The notes beneath the pieces were generated by a model. That model was not told where the DNA came from. It worked only from the letters and a program-made list of their open reading frames with translations, and searched no databases. DNA of 64,000 bases, taken from positions 1,875,611 through 1,939,610 of the forward strand of contig VWZW01000996.1 in the NCBI GenBank assembly GCA_013397115.1. Direction: 5' to 3'. Made by a program: the position numbers and the translations under genes. The stretch is from Edolisoma coerulescens. Lineage: Eukaryota > Chordata > Aves > Passeriformes > Campephagidae. Positions 50,101 to 62,600 of the stretch are shown piece by piece; the first letter of the stretch is position 1, and the number at the start of each line of letters is the position of its first letter.

Positions 50101-51879
50101 GGTTGGAGCAGAGCTGCAAATCGAATCCAGCATAACATTTTCTGTGCTGTGCTGCCTCCTGTTCCCATCCCTCTGTTTACAACCACAAGCAAGATCAAGT
50201 CCAATTTATGTAGCTATTTGTATGCAAATTAGGGGATATTTTCAGATGTATTCAGCTCCATGTAGGAGGCAGGCAGCATTTAAAAATGTGTTTTTTCCCA
50301 GGATGATAGTGAGGTTTTCAGTTTCTATTTTGCTCATCCTGCATTTGTTGGCAGGATGTTGTTCCTGACGCTGATTTATAAGCATTTTAAAGACCAGTGT
50401 GTCATACACTTCCTTGCATCCAACAGACACTCTGTCTAAGTTTCCTCTCCTTCTCTGAGCTCTGCAACTCAGCCTCTCCATTCTCCTTGCTGTGTCCAGA
50501 TGTCTCCTCTGTCTCCCCACTCACAAGTCTCAAGAGCCTTCTCCAAACTGGGTACACATCCAATTCCTTTGCACCCTGCCTTCTCCCATCACTGCTTTAT
50601 AGGCTCACTTACTTTATCTCTCTGACCATTATCATCTCTGTATTTCCAGGTCTCCTATCTGCCACCTATGACAATGTCTATGCTGTATCGACCTTAGCTT
50701 TATTTCTGCTCAATCTTGACTCTTTCTATGTATATTTCTACTTCCATTATCACTACTTCCTGCTCCACAAATCTCTGCTCTTTTGTATCCCTTCCCACGT
50801 ATCTCTCTCATAAGACAATTATTCTCTTGGTTCTTCTGATGCTTCCTCTCTCATATTCATCCGTGCATTAAATTTTAGAAGACTTAGTTATAAGCAGGAG
50901 AAAATGGATGTTTCTCTTCCAAAATCCAAATGTAAGAAACCCTTTTATCTTGATCACACCAGAGTGAGTCTAAAGTAACCTCAATGAAGTCAGTGGAGCT
51001 ACACTAGCATGAAATAAAAATATGATGATAATTGTACAGATCCCAGATACTTGCCTCAGCCCTCTAAAACTCCATGCATAAAATAAATTAGTTTGTGTCA
51101 GGAAATGGTTCAGGGCAATAGAATTCATCATGTCCCAGCACTGCTGGAGCAGATCCTGGCATGGTTCCACTACAGAATTGCACTCTCCCAGAATAGTTCT
51201 CTCCTGAGCACAAGTCAGGAACCAGGCTCAGTTTGCATGCTGACACCTGGTTTGGAAGCTAGAAGGTTTAATTGTGTGGTCAAAGGCCATTCCACGCCAG
51301 CTGGCCTGTGTGTCAGAAAACTGTCACAAACACATCTGATGTTCTTAAAGCTGTATCCTTACAGATACTCCATTGTTTCACACTAAAGTCCTGTCTCTAT
51401 TGGACAGACCTTAGGAAACCATTCTGCTCTGGAGCAAACAAATAGTTGTCTTGATAAGCACATCTCAATGCAGAATAATCTACCCTGAGGTCTAGATCCA
51501 GCCTGGACCATGGCTAGCCTGCACCTCTTCAGCCAAAGAACGTTTTAAAGCACTCCATTATCAGCGAGAAAGACAGGCTGGGTATGATTGAAGGGATGCT
51601 CACCAGCTGGGGCAGGCAAAAGTCAGGGACTGGCTCCTCCTGACCACACAGAGGAAGGTACGGGACCCTTGGATGGCAGCTATGAGGTCTCTGCCACCTG
51701 CTACCACAATCATTGCCTCCTTTCACAGAGATTTCAAGTTCTTCTAACTTTTGACATAACCATCCTCTATCCTCCTGCAACATCCCTCTCATCACACAGT
51801 CAGAAGTAGGAGTCCCATGACTCGTCTCTACTGGCCAAAGGTGTTTTCTGACCGGTTTTTGCCAGTCATACTGACTTCT

Positions 51880-52350
51880 TAATTACTGCAGGTAAACAAA
51901 AATTATATCCCAAAGGTGAAATTTTTGTACATCAGTTGCTATAGGCTATTAATTACTCATTGTATTTGCTTTCACGCATTTGCATGCTGTCTTTGATACC
52001 ATAGTGACTGAAAATAGCCAAATTATGTGTGTTTTCTTTTGCACTACAGACTTTAATTTTCTGGTAGACTGAAGGACCAATCTTACACCTGTCAATAACT
52101 TATAGGCTCTTTTTTAAGTATTTCCACCAAGAAACAGTTTATTTCAGTGGTTAACAAGCACTCAGTAAACTGTCCTAAGACAATGCTAAGGACAAGTTAA
52201 TGGTGTAATAAATCAGCCGTTACATTAAATGATCAGTTTCCACTGTACAGTATTATTGCTTTATTGACCCCTACCTAAAGATTTATCACAGTAGGATTTT
52301 ATTGTGGTTATAGGACACATGGTTGTAGTACTACAGGGTGCAGTTTAGCT
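51880..52350. promoter_or_regulatory. Possible conserved non-coding element
   Basis: This AT-rich stretch has a perfect octamer ATTTGCAT at 51978-51985, several TTAATTA homeobox cores (near 51880 and 51950), CTTTGAT and AACAAG-type Sox/TCF-like cores, and no long frame or repeat match. That texture is common in developmental enhancers of vertebrate gene deserts. The call is an impression from motif content only and needs a cross-species alignment. Confidence 0.2.
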
Positions 52351-55300
52351 TATGCTTCTGTTTTATTTTTAATTTCATTTAGCGCTTGCTGTGGACAAAG
52401 AGCCGAAAGTTGGAAGCGCAACACACGAGGACAGAGAAGGTCACTTTTGCTAAATGGAAGCAGGACAGTGTGCACTGGGGGAGTGAAGGAACCAGAGGGA
52501 TGCTTTTTGTTTGACTCCGAGTTGTAAGGCAAATACAGGCCTAATGAGGCTGTAGACAAGGACTACTTCTACAGTTTTCCCTGTGCAAGAAGTACTAGCC
52601 CCAACTCCACAACCAGGCTATTTCCTCTTCCTGTCTCCACCAATCAAGGGTTACTGTTTCCTCCTATCTGACTGCAGATCTAATTTAATTATTATTTCCT
52701 TAAGTGTTTCCATCAAATTGACACCATATTCCAAGGAAAGTACTGTGCCAGTTCTTCTGGAAAGAAATTGGCTTGCTTTGGCTGTCACTACAAAGATGAC
52801 ACATGATCTGTTCTGGAAAATATGAGACAGATCATAAAGTAAAGCAAGAGCAGCAAAGAAGAGAATAAGGCTGTAAGGCCCGGCATCATCTTGGCAAAAG
52901 TGAGGATGTCCTATGTTACCGGCAGTGGGAGAGAAATTATTTCTTTATTACCCTTTTTAGGACCCTTTTCTGTGTACAGAGTTTTTTAGTTGGCTTTTGT
53001 ACAATTCAGGATCCTCAACTGCAGTGGTCAAAAACATAACTGAAACACATGCAGACATTATTTTAAACATGCAGCCTTCTTTTACACTGGCTTTCTCTGG
53101 TAGCAAAATGCATCCAGCCACTGAGAAAAACATTCTGGTGGTTCAGCCTGTGCTGAATACCAAATTTCTTTTGCTTTGCTGGTGGCCCTACCCAAATGAG
53201 ACGTTTAAAGCTAGCTTGAGGTATGCCTACATGAGCAGCAATCACAGCAAGAGATGCTGTGAAATACAGCCCCACTCAGCTCCATGCATAAGGGATTACC
53301 CTTTAAAAGACACATTGGTGGCAAGCAGATGTTATCTCCACATGCACTCCACCTCTGGATTTTACTAATCTATGAGTTCAGAGCTTTGAATCACAGCCAG
53401 AGCCAAAATATAGAGAGATGTCAAATCAAGTTATCACAGCAAGACTTTTGGCATTATTAACATTTCATGGTATTCGGGAAGAGAGACATAAACATTCCAT
53501 AAAGAAACTGGGAAAACGAAACCAATTTTCTTTCTTTATCAATACTTCATCCTTTATTTTTATCTGACATACTTTAGTCCTGTCTAGAGGTAAGGGAACC
53601 AGAGAGAAACCAAACAGCCAAAATATTAGGATACTTTATGCAAAATATCAAAATCTTACAAAGAGTGATGGTGTATTCAGTGATGAGCTCAATAGTGACA
53701 CAGCCACAGAAATCACAGGGGTCTATCTTCATCCAAGGGGAACAGAAATATCTCCAGGAACACAGAATAAATACAATCTGCAGAATTTTCCATCAGTCCT
53801 TGTGTCAGAACAGTTGAAATTCAGAAAGAACATCTATCCATATCAATTAATGAAACTGTAGGGATCTACCCTGTAATCCCCCAAATTTTTTGTATTAGAA
53901 TACGATTTGTGCATTGCTGGACTAAAAGGCAAGACCACCTTCACCCAAGGTCCTGGCTTACTCGTTGGCAGATGTCTCCAGCAAATCTGTTTTATGATTT
54001 ATATTGCTAGTAAGAAATTTATTCACTTGAGATAGCCACAAGTCTGGAAGATGTTCACATCTCTGAGTCTGAACAACACAGTTCAGTTACAATATATGGA
54101 TATATATTATATACATTACATACAATTAGCAGTAAATGATGAGTATACAAACCACAACTGGTAGTCTTACATGCATCCATATAATTATTAGTAGAGTTTA
54201 CCTACTTTGCAGCCCACCAGCTTCAGCCTGTTTATCAGTAGAGATGATTGTATGACAGTAAAGACTTTTAGTGTCACCCAGCCCTTCATCCCTCATGGGG
54301 TTTCAGTTCCCTGCATTTGAAACCCGGATCAATCTTTTCATAGAACTACTCTCACCATTTCACCTCTCTTCCCTCTATGACCTGTCTGATTGTGGTTTTA
54401 TAAGGGAATGGGGAAGCCCTGGATTTGGGCCATTTTTATAGTAAAGACTTTGATATTATGTTTTTTTCTCAAAGCAACAGGTATATTTTTGCTCTGTTTT
54501 TCTGCCCAGCATTTCCAGATTATGTTTGGGGTTTTTTTTACTCCAGATAAAAGAGCTTCATTTTAGTCTGCAAGGTTTCTCAATCTATATAAAATTTGAC
54601 CCAGAGACATTTTTCTTTATCCATATATTTTTACATTACTGTAGCCATGGTCCTGCACATCTACAACGAGGCCAAGGGTCTGAGATATGCCCTTTCATAC
54701 ATGGGATAGGAATGGAAACCTGAAGCATGAACTTCACTTCCTAAAACACTGGAGATGTAGAGTTTGAGGAAAGTAGTTTTTAGTATGGTGATCCAATGGG
54801 CACAAAGTCTGTGAAATTGTTACCCTTTTCTAGCTATTCTATATTTGCAAGCACATTTTCATTTAAAATTGTCCCTGCCTTAATTTGCTTCAAGGATATA
54901 TAAAGAAATGGCAGCTACTACAAGGAAAGAGTTCACATAGTGTCAAACAAAATAGTCCCAATCCTACACAGAAGCAAACAGGAGATGTTTGAACACACAT
55001 GTGGGGTGTTCTCAAAGGGCCAACCGGTGCCCCCCCAAATGCATGGATTAGTACTGGTCAGAAAATTGGACGTTGTTGGATTTTTTCAACTTTCTTTGGA
55101 AAACCCTTTAAAAAATACGCTTCTCTTAACCAAAACCTTAAGGAATTTCAATCACAGAAGTTTCTTTAAAATAAATTACCATGTTTTCCATGGGGAAGCA
55201 CACTTTTCCATTAAAATAATTAAAAATGGATAAAACAAACAATCACAATTGTTTATTGGAAGTGCCAATAATTTCCACAGAAAAAAAATTGGCAAGATAT

Positions 55301-55599
55301 TTTAAAATTGTCTGAATTGCTGTTACATTGCATCCAGTTTTCAAATCCTGTGTACTTTCAAACTCTCTATATTATCTCTGGATCTCAAAAGCAGACATCC
55401 CAGGTGCAGACCTGCTGCCTAACACTCTTTCTAAGCAGCAAGAGCCCAGAATCCAGCCACCTGAAACAGCTGGATCACATACAGTCAGCAAGACTTCTCC
55501 TTAATACTTGGTGGCACGGAAAAGGAATTAAAAACATATTTTGTGGATGTGATCTTTGTCAGTGCGCAGGCACACACCTTATTATTCACAGGCACAAAG

Positions 55600-55930
55600 A
55601 TTATGGTTCCCGACTCCTGGTTCCCACACCAGCCTGCAGGCAGCCGTGTCGTGTGACTTTGCTGCCGGCAATGAGCAATATAAAAGTAAAACATTGTTCT
55701 GCCAGGCTGACAGGCAGAGCAGAGGATGATGTCACTGGCACTGTGGTTGCTGGCTCAGCTCTCGTGCTCACGGGCCCAGTCAGGGTCGATGGCCACTGCG
55801 TTAATATTTTGCATATTGGCTATAAATACTACGCCACAAATTGTCCGTGACACTTGGAGCTGTGCTGCTCTCTATGGGTGTGCCAGGTGGATAAAACACG
55901 TCACATTCATTCTGGCTGTAAGACGGATAC
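55600..55930 (+). promoter_or_regulatory. CpG cluster with TATA-like box: possible promoter or enhancer
   Basis: About a dozen CpGs fall within roughly 320 bases, in a region where CpG is otherwise rare. A TATA-like tataaata lies at 55821-55828, with an inverted CCAAT (attgg) at 55814-55818 close upstream. A CRE-like tgatgtca lies at 55727-55734 and a CGTCA half-site at 55899-55903. An octamer-like attttgcat lies near 55806-55814. Two overlapping plus-strand open frames cross the block, one beginning MMSLALWLLAQLSCSRAQSG with a signal-peptide-like start, but neither matches a known protein. It could be a TATA promoter, a conserved enhancer, or the edge of an unrecognised exon. Confidence 0.25.
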
Positions 55931-58900
55931 AAAAAGTAAAGAAAAAAAGTCTGGAAACTATACCTCATATATGTAGTTTTATATTGTACCGTGTAAATGC
56001 CCATGTGAGAAACCACAGAGCCTTGAACAAATGCAATTTATTATTCACATCTGACTGCTTTTCTTGAATTCTGGTCGCTAATCCATCTTCCCTGGGACTG
56101 CCTCTTAATGTTTCAAACTCTACTCAGCTTTCAACAAATGGTTTAAGAACAAGATTTCCATCTCCCCCTGCAAATGTGGGCTTTATTCCATATAATTACG
56201 CTTTCCTGAGGTCTGGAATGAGTCATATTTAGTTCTGGAACAGTTGAAGATATAAAATTCAACACAGTACAACTCATTCAGGCTGCAAAGTCAAGCTCCA
56301 TGGCATCAGAAAACTAAGAATCACAGTTAGAACACGCGTAAGCATTTTTATTTCTTTCTTTTCTCAGTGCTATATTTTACGTATAAGCTAAAGAACCAAA
56401 AAAAACCCCAAAAAATCAGGTTCTGTTTTGTATTTAAAAGCTAGCAACATTTAAATAGTTACTAGAAAACTGAAGTCACTGAAGCCTGTTTGGCTGGATA
56501 CCTGGTACTGGGCAAGTCTGCTCAGATTCATAGTTTGCATTGCAACATTCCTCAGTAGTCAAAAAGAGAAGAGAACAGAAAACCATCATTATGTCACTGT
56601 GTAACTTTATAGAGCAATCACTCTTGCCACCCCATTTCCAAAGCAGTCTAACAGAGCTATGAAAGGTGGGGAGAGGGACAATAGGGATCATCAGAGAATG
56701 AAGCAGCTCCCAAATAAAGGCTCATCCCAGCAGACTATGTGAGGCATATGACAAAGGCTTGGAAAATCCTAAGTACTGTGGAACAGATTAAATAAGTCAT
56801 GAGACTTATTGTTTCTCATAAAATAAGAACTAAAGAGTTCCTAGTGAATTTATCCAGAGCAATTTTAAAAGCAAGCAGGAGGAAATGCTTTCTTATACAG
56901 CATAGAGTAGCATCCTGGCATTCACTGACAGCCTGTGGTAAGAGACACCACAGGAAAAAGGGTTTAGAAAGCGATTGACTGAGTGTACATCAGATAGGTG
57001 GCACCTCTGTATAATCATCTGCATGCAACTCTCATCTCCAAAGCCCCAAAGCAGCTGATTTCTGTGAGCTGAAGAGTATAGCAAATTCAAGGTCACTCTG
57101 TTCACATCCTTATCCTGTCACCCTTTCCCCCAGCATCTGTCACAGGTCATGATTAGAGAGAGGAGGAGAGATTTCTAGGCTGACCCAAACAGCAGCGTTT
57201 AAGACTCAGAATGTATATTTGGTTTGATTGACGATAAAATTAATTTGATGTAAAGTGTCTGAACACAGAGGGAAAGATAACGCAGGAACTGCTCTGGAAG
57301 GGAATGGAAAAGGAAAAGTGAGCTTTTAAGCTCCTTTCTGTCAACTCACCCAAGGACTGCATAAGGCATTTAGGAGGGTACTGGGGATTTATATTTGTGC
57401 ACCTGCGTCACTTTCAGAGAACACAGGATACATATATGCACAGAGTATCCATATGTAGCATTCTTTTGGGATGAGCTGAACAGCAGATCCTGGCTTGGAA
57501 AACCTAAAAAATTATTGTATATTTTACCTCACCATCCTATTACAACTTATAAAATGAAGCAGGTACAGGAGAGGTGGGAGGGGAAGGGCAGGGTTTTACT
57601 GCCAGCTTACAATCCAGACAGCCACCAGCAGAAAACACAGCAATTTGCTGATTTGAAAATGGCTCGTTCTGCTGGCTGAGCTGCCAGGAGGACTCCCACC
57701 TCCTCCACTGAAAGGATGAAGTTATTCCATGCTTTGCCCTGCTTCTCCCTCTCAGAATATTTTGATGGGGCCCGTGTGTGCTATAAAGTCGATAAAGCAG
57801 GTGGACTGGTGAGGTCAGGTACCAGACAGAGGTATACACAAACTGAGTTGGTTGATGGCTCCAATTGCTCCTCATTTTCCCAAAAGTCAATGGAGGCCAG
57901 TTAAAATAAGGCTGACATGATGGTGAAAGAGTGATTACCCTGTTTTCTGCCAGCATCCCTGGAAACGGTGCTCATAAAACATACTGAATCATATAAAAGT
58001 CTTCAAGGATTCAACAAGAGACGGGAAAATTAATCTTTTCTCCATTGGCATCTTTTTTTGCTAAAATGATGAAACCATACTCCTTGAGTTCTTCTGAAAG
58101 TTAAGGACTTTTATTCAAAGAGAACCTGACTCTGCAATCCAGTCATGTTGAGTAACATTTCAAGGGGATTTTGCTGTGACAGCTTGAACAAAAATATATT
58201 GTTTTCCTATGAATCAGGCCAGCAGAACGGGTCTTTCAGCTTTTGTCACTGCTGTTGCAATTTTCAAGCTGGCAATCAGGGGCAATATGAAGTGTCAAGT
58301 GAAATATCTTGTATCCCTTATTCAACAGTATTCTAGAAACTACATGCCATGCCAGCTTAGGGGACCCATTTCTTAGAGTAAGAAACGGGTTATGATAATA
58401 AACTTTACTTCCACCCTAAAAAAAAGCAAATGCACGGCACTCCACTGCTAGAGTGTTGTGGAAGCAAAAAGCTGAGAGGTTACACCGCATAAAGCTGCCA
58501 AAATTATTCTTTTCAAAATCCATCTTCTACTGCAACCACCTCCACAGTCCTGCAACTCCAAAACCCAGGAAAAAAAAAAGTAGTTAATAAAGGGCTTCTC
58601 TTTGCAGGTCAGGTAGAGATGTAATCTGATGTTCCCTTATAGACTGCTTAAGAAATGTTGTCACAAGTAAGAAAGCTTTCCCCTTAGCTCTTTTAAAAAC
58701 CAAAATACATTACACTCTAAAAGCAGAAATAACCTTAACACAGGTGTTCTGAATGTGGGTTATTTCTTCGAAAAGCATCCCATAAACCACACTACCGTTT
58801 CCTGTAGCGCTCCAAGGAGGCACCTCAGGGGCCACCTCTTGTGGAAGGGAACCAGGAAGATTTTGGTTGGTTTTAACCAGGGCAGTGGTGGTAGCAGTAG

Positions 58901-59636
58901 GGGCATCACACTTGGGTTGCGAGGGGAAAAATCACAGGGTTCAGAGACAGAAAGGGTCACTATTGCAGCGTAGGAGAGAGTCCTGCTGCTCTGCTTGATT
59001 CTCCTGGGAAGGCCAAGTTTGTCTGCTCACCTCAGCCCCACAGGGGGAAAATAAGAAGTCCAAAGCACAGCACAGCAATAAGAACATTTTCTCAGACAAC
59101 GTATTTCCTTATAGGCTCTGCAGCCTCTATCTGTGTCTTCTTCAATATCATTGGTGCTTGTGGCCATAAAATTCCTCATCGTGAGGGTTTTAATGCAAGA
59201 CAGACTTTCCTACAAAACGTAGAAAAGTCACTATTCACCTCATAAATACATGAAGCAACTGATATTTTATGGTGCCATCCATGTCTCATCAGGCATTAAT
59301 GTATTCCTTGTAAACACATATTCTTTATTTAGTTAGGACAATAACAGTGCCATGTGCCAGACTCACCATTAAATCCTGGTTCTTCTATTTGTAATGGGCT
59401 GTAACAGATGTTTTATCCTCAAAGAATATCCTTCATTCCATTTTCTGTGCTAAACACCCCAAAAATCCTACATTATTGATCTGTACCAGTTTTCCCTCAT
59501 TGCCTTTCAAATTAGCACACAGAAAGCACTTTGCTGCAGACACGTGAATAGCTGTTGGTAGGTGTGATTTATATCCTGGCACAAGAATGACTGAGAGTCA
59601 GATCAATGATTTAAAACGTAGCCAGTGACGGAAGGT
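55931..59636. other. Unique DNA, no gene seen
   Basis: No gene or mobile element recognised. Minus-strand frame 57540-57956 is 138 codons but shows no motif. Short poly-A runs occur near 56398-56414 and 58570-58578. The region near 58755-58970 is somewhat GC-rich, without a match. Confidence 0.5.
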
Positions 59637-59655
59637 GGGAGGGTGGGAGAGAGGG
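59637..59655 (+). repeat. G-quadruplex motif
   Basis: Four G3 runs at 59637-59639, 59641-59643, 59645-59647 and 59653-59655 are separated by loops of 1, 1 and 5 bases. A further GGG follows at 59660-59662. Short loops predict a stable quadruplex on the plus strand. Confidence 0.8.
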
Positions 59656-59662
59656 AGAAGGG

Positions 59663-62600
59663 AGAGGAAAAGAAAGGAAAAAACCTCATAAATTACAAAC
59701 ACATCATCATAAATCTCCCCCAGACTATAAACATCTCGCATTTTAGCAGCCTGAACCAGGGCTGTTTCAAGCTGGATGTGCCACCTCTGCTCAGAGCAGC
59801 CACATGCCCTCAAGTCAAGGGTGGGCTGCAGCCAAGGCAAGGCTTGAAGAAGTCCAAGTGCAGCGATGGTTTTAAGGGCCACACCAACCCTCCGTGCAAA
59901 TGCCACCTTAGCCACAGGAGTTCCTCATTAAGGCATCAGGAAACACAATTTCTACCCATTAGTCCCATGAACATGCTTGGGTGGTTGCCAGAGCTGAGGG
60001 TAGGCCATGAGCTCTCTGCAGCTGCCTCTTTTTTTTACCTTGTTTTGCACACTGAGACCAGGAGAAACCAAATAAACTGCAGCTCAGTTAGTTTCATTTT
60101 ATTTGGTTCTTTTGAGAATAATGGCATCATATCTTCCAGAGACTACTGTGTGTAGCTCAGCCAGGGGTCTAATAAACCTATGTCCTCTCCTAAAAGCCCA
60201 CCAACACGGATAAACCAACCTGCAACTTTAGATCTGGCACAACCTGCTAATCTATTCACATGAAACCTTGTGCAGCTTGGCTTAGGGCACAATTTGCTTC
60301 CAGCCTGCTTTCTAGGAAGCTGGTCTGCAGTTGAAAGCACAAGTTAATAAAACTTTGTCTCTAGTACGCATAAGCCACCAAATCCATCGGCACATGCCAC
60401 CCTGTCTGTACGGGCCTGAGCTGTACACCACCCTGTGGGTGAGACAGAGCCAGAATGTGCCATCAGGCAGGGAAGAGGTCTCTTTCTGTGCTTTTAATAG
60501 CTTTCATTGAATAAAGCTCCATCTGCAATTGGGAAGCTGAAAGGCAAATAAAAATAACTCCTACCACAAATCAAGCAAATAGATATTTCCCTGAATACTA
60601 TTAGTGGGATTCAGCTCAGCAGAATAAGCCCACAGTAAATATAATCAGTGATACACAGAGAATGTCTGTTGATAAACTGCACTGTAATTTTATTTGATGT
60701 TTTCATATAAAATTGTGTGTTTCTACCTGCAGTAGTTTGATTAAGGGGTACATGCATTTACTAGCAGCAATATTGCATTTCATGTCTAGACAGCTTTGTG
60801 GACATCAGGTGAGATGTTTCTCTTTCATGTGCTTTTATGATTAAAAAAAAAATCTTTGTTTACTCTATTAGTGCTTTCAGCCAAGATGCTAATTGATTTT
60901 CAGGTTACTCCTTTCGTTTTCTGATTCTTTCTTTGACTGTACAGAGTTAAACAACATTATTTGTTTTACTCTGGGTGATTTACAGGTAAAAATTTTATTG
61001 ACCTTGTTTGTCAAGCCTATTTTCCACTGAATATGCCGTGCTGATTTTACTACTGATTTTTATTAGATGAGTTTATATTTCACATGGTAACTATAAATGC
61101 TTAACCACATACCCTTGATACTTAGATGAATTATACACTACACAGGATAACTGCATCCTATGTAATATGCAGTATCATATATGGCAATATGTAATGTTGC
61201 ATGTTGTGCAATAAAATGTTAACTATATTGCACTGTGAGACTGCCAAAAAAGCCAGTGTTATCGGATAATGTATTCACAGTTCTCGGCTAAGGGGCAGGA
61301 TCTGGAGGGTCACAGCTGTAGTTTGGAAATTCATTTAGGCACAGCTTAGTCTCAGTCCCCTTGTACATGCTCCTCACACCAGTGCCAAGCCAGTTGTGCC
61401 TCATGTGCTTGTCAGCCTGTGCCATCCTTCCCACTTGCTAGATGCAAAAACAGTCCCATCTACTCTTATTCTGAAGAAGTTTTAATTTTCTCTGTCCTCC
61501 TTCTAACCATAAATCAGCTTCCTGCCTTCCCACTAACAACAGCATCTCCAGCTTGAGGTGTTATTGGCAAAAAAACTCTAGATGAGACATCTATCTCATT
61601 TTCATGGAGGCAGTCATACCAGCAAAAGATTCTGAGTTCTGATTTGGGGCCAGCTGAGACTGAGCTTGTCCTGATTCAATTCCAGTTCAATGAACCTTCA
61701 AAATAATGGCTCGAGTTCAGGATTGGTCCTGATGTATGGAGCAGTTGGTAAGGATTTTTAGCTTTGTTTTGACTCAACTGCTTGAGTCTAAAACATATTT
61801 CTACTGAAAAAGACAGTTCTGTGCCCTGCTTTTGGGGCATGGGGGGATTTATGATTGTGAAATTACATCTGCTAATGCATGGAGAATCCTACAGAACCTT
61901 AATAGTGGTGATTTTGTGCCATTGTGAGTTTAGACAAATCATTATCCCATCCTTTATTAAGGTAAACCCTTAAATTATTTTGTTAAATTACAACAATAAA
62001 ATGTGTTGTTACAGAGGAAAGAAAAAAAAAAGCCAGAAGCCACCCTGGGTACCTTCTGAACAAAAATTACTGAGAAACCTGAGAATAAACCATATATTCA
62101 GCAAATGCAATTCAGGAAATCAGTTGTACCAAAGACTGCTTTATGGTGTTAGGTGCTGAAATTATGGCCTTGTTAAAGTCTATGATTTGCCACTAACTTC
62201 AAGTGAACTGGGATTTCATCTTCTTGGCCTTCCTACTGGAGAAAGAGGCTTGCTGGAGGAAATAAGGCCAAAGAAATGCCACCACAAAAACAATACAGGA
62301 AAGCTATACGTAAGCAGAGCTGATTCAGGTGGTAACTCAAACTACCAGTCCCTATGGGTTTGGGTGCTGACCACAAGTGCACAAATGTCAGGGAAAACAA
62401 AAGCACGGTTTTGCTCTGAAATTTTCATTAGATGTCAATAGCACCTCAGTATGGAAACCAGGACTAATATTTTCATAATACAAGAGCAGAGGCTCTCAGT
62501 TTCTGCTAAAGTAGAAGAGAATGGGAATTTCCACCTTGTTGGCCGACTGAGGCATACAGGGATATTTGTGCTTTGTGATGTGGACCGGCTGTCAGAGAAA

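Larger units (their letters stand above)
43282..55599. other. About 12 kb of unique DNA, no gene seen
   Basis: No supported gene, RNA or interspersed repeat. Direct duplications include attgtgcaag units near 44075-44095 and agccttcttc near 45566-45585. A T16 run lies at 47093-47108. A purine-rich zone spans about 48250-48620 and a pyrimidine-rich zone about 50390-50820; both generate long but low-complexity open frames. AT-repeat tracts lie near 49335-49380 and 54095-54125. The 51880-52350 stretch is listed separately as a possible regulatory element. Confidence 0.5.

Noticed and set aside
50397..50813. 138-codon plus-strand frame with hydrophobic segments
   Set aside because: It comes from a pyrimidine-rich zone that encodes Leu/Ser/Phe-rich peptide by composition, giving a false membrane-protein look.
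55308..55850. 180-codon plus-strand open frame
   Set aside because: The longest frame in the window, but with no known motif; it probably stays open because of the local composition. The region is kept as a possible regulatory block instead.
57540..57956. 138-codon minus-strand frame
   Set aside because: No recognisable domain, start context or splice pattern.
59625..60155. 176-codon plus-strand open frame
   Set aside because: No domain or family is recognisable, the frame begins in a low-complexity G/A-rich stretch, and long unspliced single frames in avian DNA are weak evidence for a gene.
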